A stretch of DNA of 18,558 nucleotides from Candidatus Egerieicola pullicola (lineage in GTDB: Bacteria > Bacillota > Clostridia > Oscillospirales > Ruminococcaceae), in NCBI GenBank assembly GCA_018712465.1, contig DVGY01000151.1, positions 1-18,558 on the forward strand, in the 5' to 3' direction. The position numbers and the translations under genes were made by a program. Numbering within the stretch: position 1 is the stretch's first letter; the number at the start of each line of letters is the position of its first letter. The notes below the pieces were generated by a model. It was not told the origin of the DNA. It did not search any database and saw only the letters and a program-made list of their open reading frames with translations. Of the stretch, positions 1 to 7,349 are shown in pieces.

Positions 1-1283
1 CGAAGATTTTGAAGGATGCTGCCGGAAAACAAGGTGTTCTTTTGCAGCACCACCGAAACCTGATTGCGCAGCGCCTCTGTGTCATAGTTTCGCACATCAA
101 TGCCGCCGACGCAGACAGAACCGTCGTTGACGTCATACAGCCGGCAGATCAAATTCACCAGACTGCTCTTACCGGAACCAGTGCCGCCGATCACACCGAT
201 GGTTTCCCCGCTCTTAATGTGCAGATCAATGTCGGACAAAGCGTGTTTTCCGCTGCCATGCTTGTAGGAAAAGTTCACATGGTTGAAGTCGATCCGTCCA
301 TCCGGCACTTCCATCACCGGGTTTTCCGGGTCTTTCAGATCCGGAGTCTCGCTGAGCACTTCGCTGATACGGCGGATGCTGGCCAAAGACATGCTAATCA
401 TCACCACTACCATGGAGAGCATCATCAAGCTCATCAGCAGGGCCATAATATAGCTGAACAAACTGGTTAAATCACCGGTGGTTAAGGTTCCACCTACAAT
501 AAACTGGGCGCCGAACCAGGACACCGAAATGATGCAGAAATACACTGCAATCATCATTGCCGGGTTATTGAAGGCCAAAAGACCTTCTGCCTTCACGAAC
601 ATCTTATACAGCATCTGGGACGCTTTAGAGAACTTCTTGTTTTCGTAGTCTTCCCGAACAAAGGCCTTCACCACTCGGATGGCGGTGACGTTTTCCTGTA
701 CGCTGGCGTTTAAGTCGTCGTATTTCTTAAAGACCTGGTTGAAGATCTTCAAGGTCACTACCATAATTGCGCCGATGACGATCACCAAAAAGGCCACTGC
801 AATTAAGAACATCCAGCTAAGCTGTACATTGATATAAAGGCACATAGCGAAGCTGAAGATAAAGTTCAGCGGTGCACGCACTGCCACACGAATTACCATC
901 ATAAAGGCGTTCTGTACGTTGGTAATATCGGTGGTCATACGGGTAACCAGACCAGGGACGCTGAACTTATCAATGTTGGAGAAGGAAAAGGTCTGGATTT
1001 TGGCGTAAATCGCTTCCCGCAGATTGGCGGACAAACCGGCTGAGGCACCGGCGGCGTTTTTACCGGCCAATGCGCCAAAAATTAAGCTCAATACCGCCAT
1101 CAATACAATCAGGATCCCGTATCGGTATACGACCGGCAAATTCATCTGCTGCAAGCCTTGGTCGATGATGATGGCAGTGACAAAGGACATCAAGATTTCC
1201 ATGATCACTTCCAAAGCAGTGAGGATAATGCAGAGAAAGGTCTGCTTCTTATACTGCTTGAGCTGTTGTAAAACTTTTCTCAC
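1..1283 (-). CDS. ABC exporter half-transporter, TM domain plus start of ATPase domain (partial, runs off window)
   Basis: A membrane exporter subunit of the MdlB/LmrA-like ABC family, with an N-terminal transmembrane domain followed by a nucleotide-binding domain. About 427 residues lie in the window. Hydrophobic segments fall near residues 15-40, 53-75, 125-165 and 240-300. The Walker A motif GGTGSGKSS starts near residue 366 and is followed by a Q-loop (VVLQKNTLF). The signature motif, Walker B and H-loop lie beyond base 1, so activity cannot be judged. The start is GTG at 1281-1283, about 10 bases after an AGGAGG site; no ATG fits the N-terminal sequence. It overlaps the 3' end of the marR gene by 35 bp, so the two are probably co-transcribed and translationally coupled. 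Such MarR-linked exporters often work as heterodimers with a second ABC gene downstream, which would be off the window. Substrate unknown; a drug or peptide is likely from family knowledge. Confidence 0.93.
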   Translation of the reverse strand, partial: MRKVLQQLKQYKKQTFLCIILTALEVIMEILMSFVTAIIIDQGLQQMNLPVVYRYGILIVLMAVLSLIFGALAGKNAAGASAGLSANLREAIYAKIQTFSFSNIDKFSVPGLVTRMTTDITNVQNAFMMVIRVAVRAPLNFIFSFAMCLYINVQLSWMFLIAVAFLVIVIGAIMVVTLKIFNQVFKKYDDLNASVQENVTAIRVVKAFVREDYENKKFSKASQMLYKMFVKAEGLLAFNNPAMMIAVYFCIISVSWFGAQFIVGGTLTTGDLTSLFSYIMALLMSLMMLSMVVVMISMSLASIRRISEVLSETPDLKDPENPVMEVPDGRIDFNHVNFSYKHGSGKHALSDIDLHIKSGETIGVIGGTGSGKSSLVNLICRLYDVNDGSVCVGGIDVRNYDTEALRNQVSVVLQKNTLFSGSILQNL

Positions 1284-1767
1284 GTTTGAAGTACCTCCTA
1301 TCTGATTTTGTTTGGCCTTGCTCCTGTTCTAATTCAGCCAACCGGTCTAAGAACTTTTTGGCCAAAGTTTGCAGCTGCACGTTTTCCTGTTGAGTCAGCA
1401 CATTGCAGATGCGATCTTCCATTTGGTTGGCTTTCTGCAAAAATTCATTTCCTTCTGCCATGAGTTTTTCTGTGGGGAGCACCTTCTTTTTCCGGATATC
1501 CTCCGGATTTTCCTGAAAGGTGAGATACCCCTTCTCTCTCAATTTCTTCATCAACACAGACAGCGTGGGCTTAGACACCCCGATTTCCCGGCACAACTCG
1601 GTGAGATAGGTCCCCTGGGGATGATGTCTCAAGAGATACACCATAAAATAAGCCTGAATCCCACTGATGTCCTTTTCTTTTAAAGAAAGCTCCAGCTGTG
1701 TTGATAGATGCAGATTGATCCTTCTCAAAAGGAAGATCAATTCTTCTGCCTTGAAATCCTCCGGCAT
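1249..1767 (-). CDS. MarR-family transcriptional regulator
   Basis: A 172-residue winged-helix repressor. The recognition-helix region is around residues 55-80 (TELCREIGVSKPTLSVLMKKL). The wing follows at about 82-100 (FQENPEDIRKKKVLPTEK), and flanking helices at both ends would form the dimer interface, as is usual for MarR. I chose the ATG at 1765-1767 because it follows an AGGAGGT site by about 10 bases. An in-frame ATG at 1863 lies inside the spacer of a consensus promoter and cannot be translated from it; one at 1806 has no clear ribosome binding site. The gene overlaps the downstream ABC exporter start by 35 bp, the classic layout of a MarR repressor controlling its own operon and an exporter. 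Family members release DNA on binding small aromatic or amphipathic ligands; the ligand here is unknown. Confidence 0.92.
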   Translation of the reverse strand: MPEDFKAEELIFLLRRINLHLSTQLELSLKEKDISGIQAYFMVYLLRHHPQGTYLTELCREIGVSKPTLSVLMKKLREKGYLTFQENPEDIRKKKVLPTEKLMAEGNEFLQKANQMEDRICNVLTQQENVQLQTLAKKFLDRLAELEQEQGQTKSDRRYFKREKSFTTAQAV

Positions 1768-1820
1768 TGTTTGCTGCACCTCCTGCGCTTCAGGTTCGTT
1801 TGGCATCGAACAGTTTGTGC

Positions 1821-1841
1821 TCTTATGTTCTGTGCATAAGA
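1821..1841. promoter_or_regulatory. Candidate MarR operator (inverted repeat)
   Basis: A perfect inverted repeat, TCTTATG-7 bases-CATAAGA, lies immediately downstream of the -10 box of the marR promoter and covers the expected start of transcription. Arm spacing of about one and a half helical turns is typical of MarR dimers, and repression by a dimer here would be autoregulatory. The left half with its next four bases (TCTTATGTTCT) recurs with one change (TCTTATATTCT) at 1881-1891, just upstream of the -35 box, a possible second half-site. The inverted repeat is seen directly; the binding protein is inferred. Confidence 0.6.
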
Positions 1842-1842
1842 A

Positions 1843-1871
1843 ATTGTAGCACGGATTTGGCAAAATGTGAA
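1843..1871 (-). promoter_or_regulatory. Sigma-A promoter of the marR-ABC operon
   Basis: Read on the minus strand, a -35 box TTCACA (1866-1871) and a -10 box TACAAT (1843-1848) are separated by exactly 17 bases. Each differs from consensus at one position. Transcription should begin near 1836, inside the inverted repeat at 1821-1841. Confidence 0.8.
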
Positions 1872-1946
1872 ATTCAAATATCTTATATTCTATAAATATT
1901 TTTTATAGATAAAACACTTCCTTGCCTTCAATCCCCAAAGTTTAAC

Positions 1947-1975
1947 TTGCGCAGTCCTTCCAAACGCAGTATAAT
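1947..1975 (+). promoter_or_regulatory. Sigma-A promoter of the LysR-type regulator
   Basis: A -35 box TTGCGC (1947-1952), a 17-base spacer and a perfect -10 box TATAAT (1970-1975). It lies about 60 bases upstream of the LysR-type start codon at 2037. The in-frame TTG at 1947 is the -35 box itself and so is not a start codon. Confidence 0.8.
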
Positions 1976-2036
1976 CAATAAAGATATTTTATTATCTTTC
2001 TTTTTTATCTTTTACAAAGTCCCGGGAGAACCCATC

Positions 2037-2918
2037 ATGAATACAGTACAGTTGGAATGTTTTATCGCCGTTGCGGAACACCTGAGCTTTTCCAAAGCCT
2101 CCAAAGCCTTAAAAATCACCCAACCCGCCGTCAGTCACCAAATCCAAACCTTGGAGGAAGAATTGGAAACAAAGCTGTTTCGCCGCACCAGCAAAAGCGT
2201 CACCCTCACCCAGGAAGGAATCCTGTTTCTGGCAGACGCACACTTGATTTTGCGAACCGCTTTTTCCGCCAAGGAGCGGCTTCAGATGCAGGAGCGCCTT
2301 ATCCCTTTTGAACTGGGCTGCCACAACCGCACGGAATTGAATCTGCTGCCCCCTATTCTGAAACAGCTGTCAAAGGAATTTCCTTTGCTGCGTCCTTCCA
2401 TCCGGCTGGTACCCTTTCCTTCCCTGCTGAGCCTGGTGGAAAACAATCAAATCCATGCCGTACTGGGCATCAAGCGAAGAGCGGAAAAAATCCTTCCCTA
2501 TTTCAAGGAACTTTGCCAGGTGCCCATGGCCTGCATCTGTTCCCCGGAACATCCTTTCGCTCAATTTCAAACCCTGACCCGGGAGCAGTTAACCGGAAAT
2601 TTCATTGCCTGCTCTCCCCGTCAAATTCCCGATTCGGTGTTCTCGGTACAGAGCGGTATTTTGGTAGACCTTTCTCCCGAACGACGCTTTTTAACCGAAA
2701 GTATGGAAAGTGCTCTGGCTCTAGTGAAGGCGGAAATAGGCTATACTCTTTACCCGGACATTCCCCAAGCCCGGGAGCCGGGGCTGTGCTACCTTCCCGT
2801 CACCGATCTTCCTAAAATCTCCTTTGGCATCTATTGCTCCCAAGACCGCAGCCATCCGGTGCTGAAACGGTTTTTAGCCTTGATTTCCCAGTACTTGAAT
2901 CCTACTGTTTCCGGCTAA
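2037..2918 (+). CDS. LysR-family transcriptional regulator
   Basis: A 293-residue LysR-type regulator of normal length. The N-terminal winged helix-turn-helix covers about residues 1-60, with the family-typical SFSKASKALKITQPAVSHQ and a following linker helix. The C-terminal half (about 90-293) is a periplasmic-binding-protein-like effector domain. The start is ATG at 2037, preceded by GGGAGA at about 8 bases; codons upstream of it would overlap the promoter. LysR regulators usually control a divergent neighbour, but here the divergent genes are marR and the ABC exporter, which have their own repressor. The gene downstream (exoA) is convergent. The target is therefore not evident, and neither target nor ligand can be named from sequence. 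A 7-bp inverted repeat (2908-2928) encloses the stop codon. Confidence 0.92.
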   Translation: MNTVQLECFIAVAEHLSFSKASKALKITQPAVSHQIQTLEEELETKLFRRTSKSVTLTQEGILFLADAHLILRTAFSAKERLQMQERLIPFELGCHNRTELNLLPPILKQLSKEFPLLRPSIRLVPFPSLLSLVENNQIHAVLGIKRRAEKILPYFKELCQVPMACICSPEHPFAQFQTLTREQLTGNFIACSPRQIPDSVFSVQSGILVDLSPERRFLTESMESALALVKAEIGYTLYPDIPQAREPGLCYLPVTDLPKISFGIYCSQDRSHPVLKRFLALISQYLNPTVSG

Positions 2919-3010
2919 TAACCGGAAAGAATAAAGCAGCCTTTCCCATATGCAGGTGGTTTAGCCAAAACCATAGTTTGACATCCCTGTTCTTTGGAAT
3001 CTCAAAACTG

Positions 3011-3061
3011 AAAAAGAAAAAAGGATGAGCCGCATACTTCACGGTTCATCCTCTTTCTTTT
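3011..3061. terminator. Bidirectional terminator between the LysR-type gene and exoA
   Basis: The stem GGATGAGCCG (3023-3032) pairs with CGGTTCATCC (3042-3051) with one G-U pair around a 9-base loop. It is extended by an A-rich tract on the left and a T-rich tract on the right, so it can serve both the plus-strand LysR-type gene and the minus-strand exoA, whose stop codon starts at 3062. Confidence 0.8.
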
Positions 3062-3812
3062 ATTCCCAAATCAGTTCCACCGGACAATGGTCGCTGCCCA
3101 TGACTTGGGTGTGGATATTGGCTTCCTTCACCCGATTTTTCATTCGATCGGATACTAGGAAGTAGTCAATGCGCCAACCGGCGTTCTTCTCCCTGGCCTT
3201 AAACCGATAGCTCCACCAGCTGTAGATTCCGGTATCCTCCGGGTGAAGCAAACGAAAGGTATCGGTAAAGCCGCTGTCCAGAAGCTGGGTCATTTTGCCC
3301 CGTTCCTGGTCGCTGAATCCTGCATTGCCCTGATTAGTTTTGGGGTTTTTCAGGTCGATTTCCTGATGAGCCACGTTCAAATCCCCGCAGACAATCACCG
3401 GCTTGGTTTCATCCAAGGTATGAAGATAGGCCCGGAAAGCATCCTCCCAAGCCATCCGGTAATCAATGCGGGCCAGTCCCTGCTGGGCATTGGGGGTGTA
3501 TACCGTCACCAGATAATGATCCGAAAACTCCAGGGTAATGCTCCGGCCTTCTCCAGTCATAGCCGGATCTCCAATGTCATACGAGACGCTGAGAGGTTCC
3601 TGCTTGCAAAAAATTGCCGTGCCAGAATAGCCCTTTTTCACCGCTGAATGCCAATATTGATGGTACCCTGGAAGATCCAATTCCACCTGACCTGGTTGAA
3701 GCTTGGTCTCCTGCAGACAGAACGCATCTGCATCCTGCTGCCAAAAATAATCCAAAAAGCCCTTACCCAAACAAGCCCGCAGGCCATTGACGTTCCAAGA
3801 AAGATATTTCAT
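3060..3812 (-). CDS. exoA: Exodeoxyribonuclease III (AP endonuclease)
   Basis: A 250-residue DNA repair nuclease of the ExoIII/APE1 family. It cleaves DNA at abasic sites and removes 3' blocking groups in base excision repair, using Mg2+. Family motifs appear in order: WNVNGLRA (residues 6-13), LQETKLQ with the metal-binding Glu35, GYSGTAIF, YTPNAQQGLARIDYR, GDLNVAH with the catalytic Asp/Asn pair, WWSYRF, WRIDYFLVSD and the C-terminal GSDHCPV with the catalytic His. Length is normal and all key residues are present. The start is ATG at 3810-3812 with an AAGGAG site 7 bases upstream. An intrinsic terminator ends only about 20 bases before this start and leaves no room for a promoter, so transcription probably comes by read-through from the penicillin-binding protein gene or from a promoter inside its 3' end. 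Confidence 0.97.
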   Translation of the reverse strand: MKYLSWNVNGLRACLGKGFLDYFWQQDADAFCLQETKLQPGQVELDLPGYHQYWHSAVKKGYSGTAIFCKQEPLSVSYDIGDPAMTGEGRSITLEFSDHYLVTVYTPNAQQGLARIDYRMAWEDAFRAYLHTLDETKPVIVCGDLNVAHQEIDLKNPKTNQGNAGFSDQERGKMTQLLDSGFTDTFRLLHPEDTGIYSWWSYRFKAREKNAGWRIDYFLVSDRMKNRVKEANIHTQVMGSDHCPVELIWE

Positions 3813-3830
3813 GGCGCTTCTCCTTATTTT

Positions 3831-3864
3831 CAAAAATCCCGCAGAATCCACACGACTCTGCGGG
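3831..3864 (-). terminator. Intrinsic terminator after the class A PBP gene, just upstream of exoA
   Basis: On the minus strand, an 11-bp stem (CCCGCAGAGTC paired with GATTCTGCGGG, one G-T pair) with a 5-base loop is followed by ATTTTTG. It sits 14 bases past the PBP stop codon and 6 bases before the exoA ribosome binding site. Confidence 0.85.
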
Positions 3865-3877
3865 AAAAGATCTTATA

Positions 3878-6097
3878 TTATTGTTCCAAATGTCCTTCTT
3901 TATAATACCCCAAATAGCCGGTGTTGCTGGAAGTGCACTTGCCGGTGGAGGGATCGTAGTAGGACTCCACCACACCGGTGGTATCCATCTGGAAGGTGGT
4001 CTCTGCCCCGGCTACAATGCCGCTCATCAGGTTGTTCCATACCCGGGCAGGGGAATAACCGCCGGAAATGGGCTCTTTATTTTCCGTGTAGCCCAGCCAC
4101 ACGCCGGCCACATAGCTGGGAGATAGTCCCACAAAGGACAAATCCTCGCTGTAGCTGGAAGTACCGGTTTTGCCGACTACTTCCACGCCGCTGACCCGAG
4201 CTGCCGTACCAGTGCCTCGTTCCACTACATTTTTCAGCATCCGGTTCATGATATAGCTGCTCTGGGTAGAGATTGCCTGAGAACCCTGTTGGTCGCCGGT
4301 ATCCAGCACCACTTCTCCCTGGGCGTTCACCACAGTGGAATAATATTTGGGTTCGTTATAAATACCGCCATTGCCGAAAATCTGATAGGCCGCAGTTAGT
4401 TCTTCCACCGAGATACCATAGGTCAAACCACCTAAAGTCAAAGCCTCGTGGCTGGCTTCATCCTCCGCCAAGGTGGAGATACCCACTTTCTGGGTCAGAA
4501 AATCATAACAATACTGAGGCGTCAGGGTCTGGATCAGCTGAGCAGGGATGGTGTTTTTAGATTCCCACAATGCCTGGGCCATCGTGTAGCCTCGACGGGT
4601 CCACACCCGATCGTAGTTCTGAGGCCAATCCACCATTTCCCCTTCGTCATTTCGGGCTTTGATCGGCTCGTCGATCAATACGCTGGAATAGGTGATGGTG
4701 TCATTATCGATGGCGGGTCCATACACCGTAATGGGTTTCATACAGGAACCAGGGGAGATCAAACCTTGGGTGGCGTTGCTCCACACCAAATTCCCGCTTT
4801 TTTCATACCGGTCCCCCACCAAAGCCTTCACATTGCCGCTGTAATCCATCACCACAATAGCTGCGCTGGGTTTTTCACCGGCGGAGTTGGTCATGCTGGA
4901 GCCAAAGTTGGAGTTGTCCAAAAAGGCGCTTTCCAACTGAGTTTGCATGGCGTAATCGCAGTTGGTATAGATGCGGTATCCGCCCCGGTTAATCATACTC
5001 AGAGCTTCATCGCTGTCGTACCCGTATTCCTCCACCAAATCCGCTTGAACCTGGCGAATCACTTCATCGGTGTACCAGTTGTAGGTGCCGGTGGAAGTAT
5101 TGGTCCCCAAATCGGCATTGACGATCACCAAATCCTCTTGGATGCAGGCGTCATATTCTTCTTGGGTGATGGTGCCGAACTCCAGCATCTTGGACAAAGC
5201 CACCTGATTTCGCCGTTCCTTGTTGGCCTCCGGGTTGTCCAAAGGATTCAAATTGCTGGGGCTCTTGGTGGTTACGGCCAACGCTGCCGCTTCGGTGTAG
5301 GACAATTCCGACACGCTTTTGCCGAAATACTTCTGGCTGGCGGCCTCCACCCCGTAGCAGCCATTGCCTAAGTTAATGTAGTTCAGGTAGGCTTCCAGAA
5401 TCTGCTCTTTGGAATAATGCCGTTCCAAATTCAAAGCGCCTACAATCTCCTGCATCTTATTGGAAGCAGTGCGGTCATAGTAGTCGCCGTTGATGTTTTT
5501 GATTAACTGTTGGGTGATGGTAGAAGCGCCAAACCCGGTGTTGTCAAAGCCCAACTGTCCTGCCACCATATCCACAAAAGCACCGATGGTTCGGAACCAG
5601 TCTACTCCCGTATGCTGCATAAACCGTTCGTCCTCGCTGTATACGAACGCATCCTGAACATACTGAGGAATGTCGTCGATGCTGACCCAAATTCGATTTC
5701 CTTCGGCGGAAATGGTCTGCATTTCGGTGTATTCCCCATCGCTGCCTACGGCATAAATGGTGGTGGTGTAGTTCAAACTCAGATCATCCAAATTGATCAC
5801 TGCGTCCGATTCCACATACTTCATAATAAACACGGTCAAGGCCGTGCCCACAATGCAGATCATAATCAGCAGCACCAAAAAGATGATGGCAATGGTTTTC
5901 AATACTCCGCGGCTGACACGGCGTGCAGCGCCTGCTTCCTGGCTGCCTTTTCGTGCAATCCCTTTTCGGCTCCCAGAAGAGCCATTCTTTCCTTTGCCGG
6001 AAGGAGCCGGCGCGGACAGGATTACCTTTTCCACGCGCTTAACGGGCTTCTTCTGAGGCTGTTTGCCGTTTCGACCGGAAGAAGAACCTGTGCTCAT
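3878..6097 (-). CDS. Class A penicillin-binding protein (bifunctional transglycosylase/transpeptidase)
   Basis: A 739-residue PBP1A-type peptidoglycan synthase. A basic, Ser/Gly/Lys-rich cytoplasmic tail (about 1-64) precedes one transmembrane helix (about 65-92). The GT51 transglycosylase domain follows, with the SEDERF motif carrying the catalytic Glu155, GASTITQQL, and EAYLNYINLGNGCYG. The transpeptidase domain has all three active-site motifs: SCMK (Ser451, Lys454), SKN (Ser513) and KTG (Lys643). It polymerises lipid II and cross-links stem peptides at the outer membrane face. The start is ATG at 6095-6097 with AAGG 9 bases upstream; an in-frame TTG three codons earlier overlaps the spacing region. 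Transcription is from a consensus promoter at 6154-6182. The extracellular C-terminus is short (about 90 residues after KTG) with no added domain. Family paralogues make the gene symbol uncertain. Confidence 0.96.
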   Translation of the reverse strand: MSTGSSSGRNGKQPQKKPVKRVEKVILSAPAPSGKGKNGSSGSRKGIARKGSQEAGAARRVSRGVLKTIAIIFLVLLIMICIVGTALTVFIMKYVESDAVINLDDLSLNYTTTIYAVGSDGEYTEMQTISAEGNRIWVSIDDIPQYVQDAFVYSEDERFMQHTGVDWFRTIGAFVDMVAGQLGFDNTGFGASTITQQLIKNINGDYYDRTASNKMQEIVGALNLERHYSKEQILEAYLNYINLGNGCYGVEAASQKYFGKSVSELSYTEAAALAVTTKSPSNLNPLDNPEANKERRNQVALSKMLEFGTITQEEYDACIQEDLVIVNADLGTNTSTGTYNWYTDEVIRQVQADLVEEYGYDSDEALSMINRGGYRIYTNCDYAMQTQLESAFLDNSNFGSSMTNSAGEKPSAAIVVMDYSGNVKALVGDRYEKSGNLVWSNATQGLISPGSCMKPITVYGPAIDNDTITYSSVLIDEPIKARNDEGEMVDWPQNYDRVWTRRGYTMAQALWESKNTIPAQLIQTLTPQYCYDFLTQKVGISTLAEDEASHEALTLGGLTYGISVEELTAAYQIFGNGGIYNEPKYYSTVVNAQGEVVLDTGDQQGSQAISTQSSYIMNRMLKNVVERGTGTAARVSGVEVVGKTGTSSYSEDLSFVGLSPSYVAGVWLGYTENKEPISGGYSPARVWNNLMSGIVAGAETTFQMDTTGVVESYYDPSTGKCTSSNTGYLGYYKEGHLEQ

Positions 6098-6153
6098 GAA
6101 ATCCAACCTTTCTATTGTATTACCTAAAAGAATGCTGAGATAATTGCCTTTTT

Positions 6154-6182
6154 ATTGTACCACACTTTTCCCCATTTGTTAA
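6154..6182 (-). promoter_or_regulatory. Sigma-A promoter of the class A PBP gene
   Basis: On the minus strand, a -35 box TTAACA (6177-6182), a 17-base spacer and a -10 box TACAAT (6154-6159) stand about 55 bases upstream of the PBP start codon. Confidence 0.8.
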
Positions 6183-6282
6183 GCACGGCAAAAAAATTTT
6201 CAAATAAAGTTTCAAATTCCCGTATCTTTGTCCCCATCTTGGACATACTGCAGGTAATGCAAGCAGCCGGGAGGAATGCTGG

Positions 6283-6603
6283 ATGAGAGAAAAAAGCCGA
6301 ATTTTGTTGTGGATTCTGCTGGGAGCAGCGGCGGCGGCCCTGTTGGCCATAGGAATTATCCTGTTTTGCGCCAACCAAGCAGCCCTGCCCAGCCAACGTT
6401 CCGGCGGAGAGGACTATGCTTACCTGCTTCGGGAAACCGACGGAAAAATCGGGCTGTACCTTCCCGGGGAGGAGGAGCCCCGGCAGGTACTGGACATCTT
6501 CACCTACACCCTGCCGGATTACGACCAACAGCAGCTGGAAGAAGGAATCCCGGTGGCGAACGACGAGGATTTACAAAAATATTTGGAGGAATTTGATTCC
6601 TAA
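6283..6603 (+). CDS. Small membrane-anchored protein with BofC C-terminal-like domain
   Basis: A 106-residue protein with one N-terminal transmembrane helix (about residues 6-29) and a short extracytoplasmic domain. The C-terminal region reads YLLRETDGKIGLYLPGE followed by LPDYDQQQLEEGIPV and an acidic tail, a pattern I associate with the BofC_C-like domain found alone in many small clostridial proteins. In Bacillus, BofC controls a sporulation protease, but single-domain members like this have no established role. The start is ATG at 6283 with GGGAGG 8 bases upstream. It is transcribed divergently from the PBP gene across 185 bases and ends in its own terminator at 6610-6640. I see no convincing promoter for it in the intergenic space. 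The domain assignment is from memory of the family pattern. Confidence 0.8.
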   Translation: MREKSRILLWILLGAAAAALLAIGIILFCANQAALPSQRSGGEDYAYLLRETDGKIGLYLPGEEEPRQVLDIFTYTLPDYDQQQLEEGIPVANDEDLQKYLEEFDS

Positions 6604-6609
6604 TCTGTT

Positions 6610-6640
6610 GCCTGTCCGATTTTGTCGGGCAGGCATTTTT
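6610..6640 (+). terminator. Intrinsic terminator after the BofC-like gene
   Basis: A 10-bp stem (GCCTGTCCGA with TCGGGCAGGC, one G-T pair) and a 5-base loop TTTTG, followed by ATTTTT. It begins 6 bases after the stop codon. Confidence 0.9.
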
Positions 6641-6649
6641 AGTGAATGG

Positions 6650-6668
6650 AAATAGCTTTCAGCTATTT
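6650..6668. repeat. Perfect 8-bp inverted repeat upstream of the ECF S-component promoter
   Basis: AAATAGCT-TTC-AGCTATTT is a perfect inverted repeat with a 3-base centre. It lies between the terminator at 6610-6640 and the -35 box at 6690. It may be a second hairpin reinforcing termination or an operator for the S-component promoter. I cannot tell which. Confidence 0.5.
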
Positions 6669-6689
6669 TAAAGTATACGAGATAAGTAT

Positions 6690-6718
6690 TTGCTTCCCGC
6701 TCTCTGAAACAGTATAAT
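6690..6718 (+). promoter_or_regulatory. Sigma-A promoter of the ECF S-component/kinase operon
   Basis: A -35 box TTGCTT (6690-6695), a 17-base spacer and a perfect -10 box TATAAT (6713-6718). The roughly 50-base 5' leader holds a small GGGAG/CTCCC hairpin (near 6734-6749). It is too short for any known riboswitch class. Confidence 0.8.
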
Positions 6719-6776
6719 GGTACCATAGGATTCGGGAGAATTTCCTCCCCTGAGAAAATAAGAAGGAGCTGAAACC

Positions 6777-7349
6777 ATGAACCAAAAAGTCAAACATCTT
6801 GTGCTGGCGGCCATGTTTTTAGCCATTGGCTTAGTGTTGCCCCTGCTCACCGGACAAATCCCCCAAATCGGCAATATGCTGCTTCCCATGCACATTCCGG
6901 TGCTGCTTTGCGGATTGATCTGCGGCTGGCAGTACGGCGGCCTGATCGGCTTTATTCTGCCGTTGCTGCGGTACGTGATTTTCGGAATGCCGGTGCTGTT
7001 CCCCACGGGGATTGCTATGTGCTTTGAACTGATGACCTATGGCTTGGTAGCCGGACTGCTGTACAATAATCTTTCTCGTTGGCAGTGCATCAAAGCGCTG
7101 TACCGCTGCCTGATCCTGGCTATGCTGGCGGGACGTGTGGTTTGGGGCGTTGCAGAAATCATTCTGCTTGGCTTCTGGGGCAACGGATTCACCTGGCAGA
7201 TGTTCCTGTCCGGCGCTTTCCTCACCGCCATTCCCGGCATTGTACTGCAATTACTGTTGATCCCCACAGTGATGCTGGCCTTAAACCGCACCGGACTGGT
7301 GCCCTTTAAAAAGGCTTCCTCTACCTCCAAAAAAGAGAGCCAGCCATGA
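6777..7349 (+). CDS. ECF-type vitamin transporter substrate-binding (S) component
   Basis: A 190-residue integral membrane protein with about six hydrophobic segments and almost no soluble part, the normal size and shape of an S component of energy-coupling-factor transporters. The N-terminal AAMFLAIGLVLPL and the block LPMHIPVLLCG...GFILPLLRYVIFGMP...FELMTYGLVAGLLY match the PF12822-type family that includes pantothenate and folate transporters. S components pair with shared EcfA/A'/T modules encoded elsewhere; none is in the window. The start is ATG at 6777 with AAGGAG 8 bases upstream. The gene overlaps the downstream kinase by 4 bp (ATGA), so the two are translationally coupled, suggesting that the kinase acts on the imported molecule. 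The substrate cannot be fixed from sequence; pantothenate, a pyridine or pyrimidine nucleoside, or another vitamin are candidates. Confidence 0.88.
   Translation: MNQKVKHLVLAAMFLAIGLVLPLLTGQIPQIGNMLLPMHIPVLLCGLICGWQYGGLIGFILPLLRYVIFGMPVLFPTGIAMCFELMTYGLVAGLLYNNLSRWQCIKALYRCLILAMLAGRVVWGVAEIILLGFWGNGFTWQMFLSGAFLTAIPGIVLQLLLIPTVMLALNRTGLVPFKKASSTSKKESQP

Noticed and set aside
1767..1863. N-terminal extension of MarR from the ATG at 1863
   Set aside because: That codon lies in the spacer of the marR promoter, upstream of the expected transcription start.
1947..2036. N-terminal extension of the LysR-type regulator from TTG at 1947
   Set aside because: The TTG is the -35 box of the promoter, and the 30 extra residues are not LysR-like.
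4448..5371. Long plus-strand open frame (307 codons) antisense to the PBP gene
   Set aside because: It is an open shadow of a fully motif-supported PBP on the minus strand; its His/Gly/Val-rich product has no domain and no ribosome binding site.
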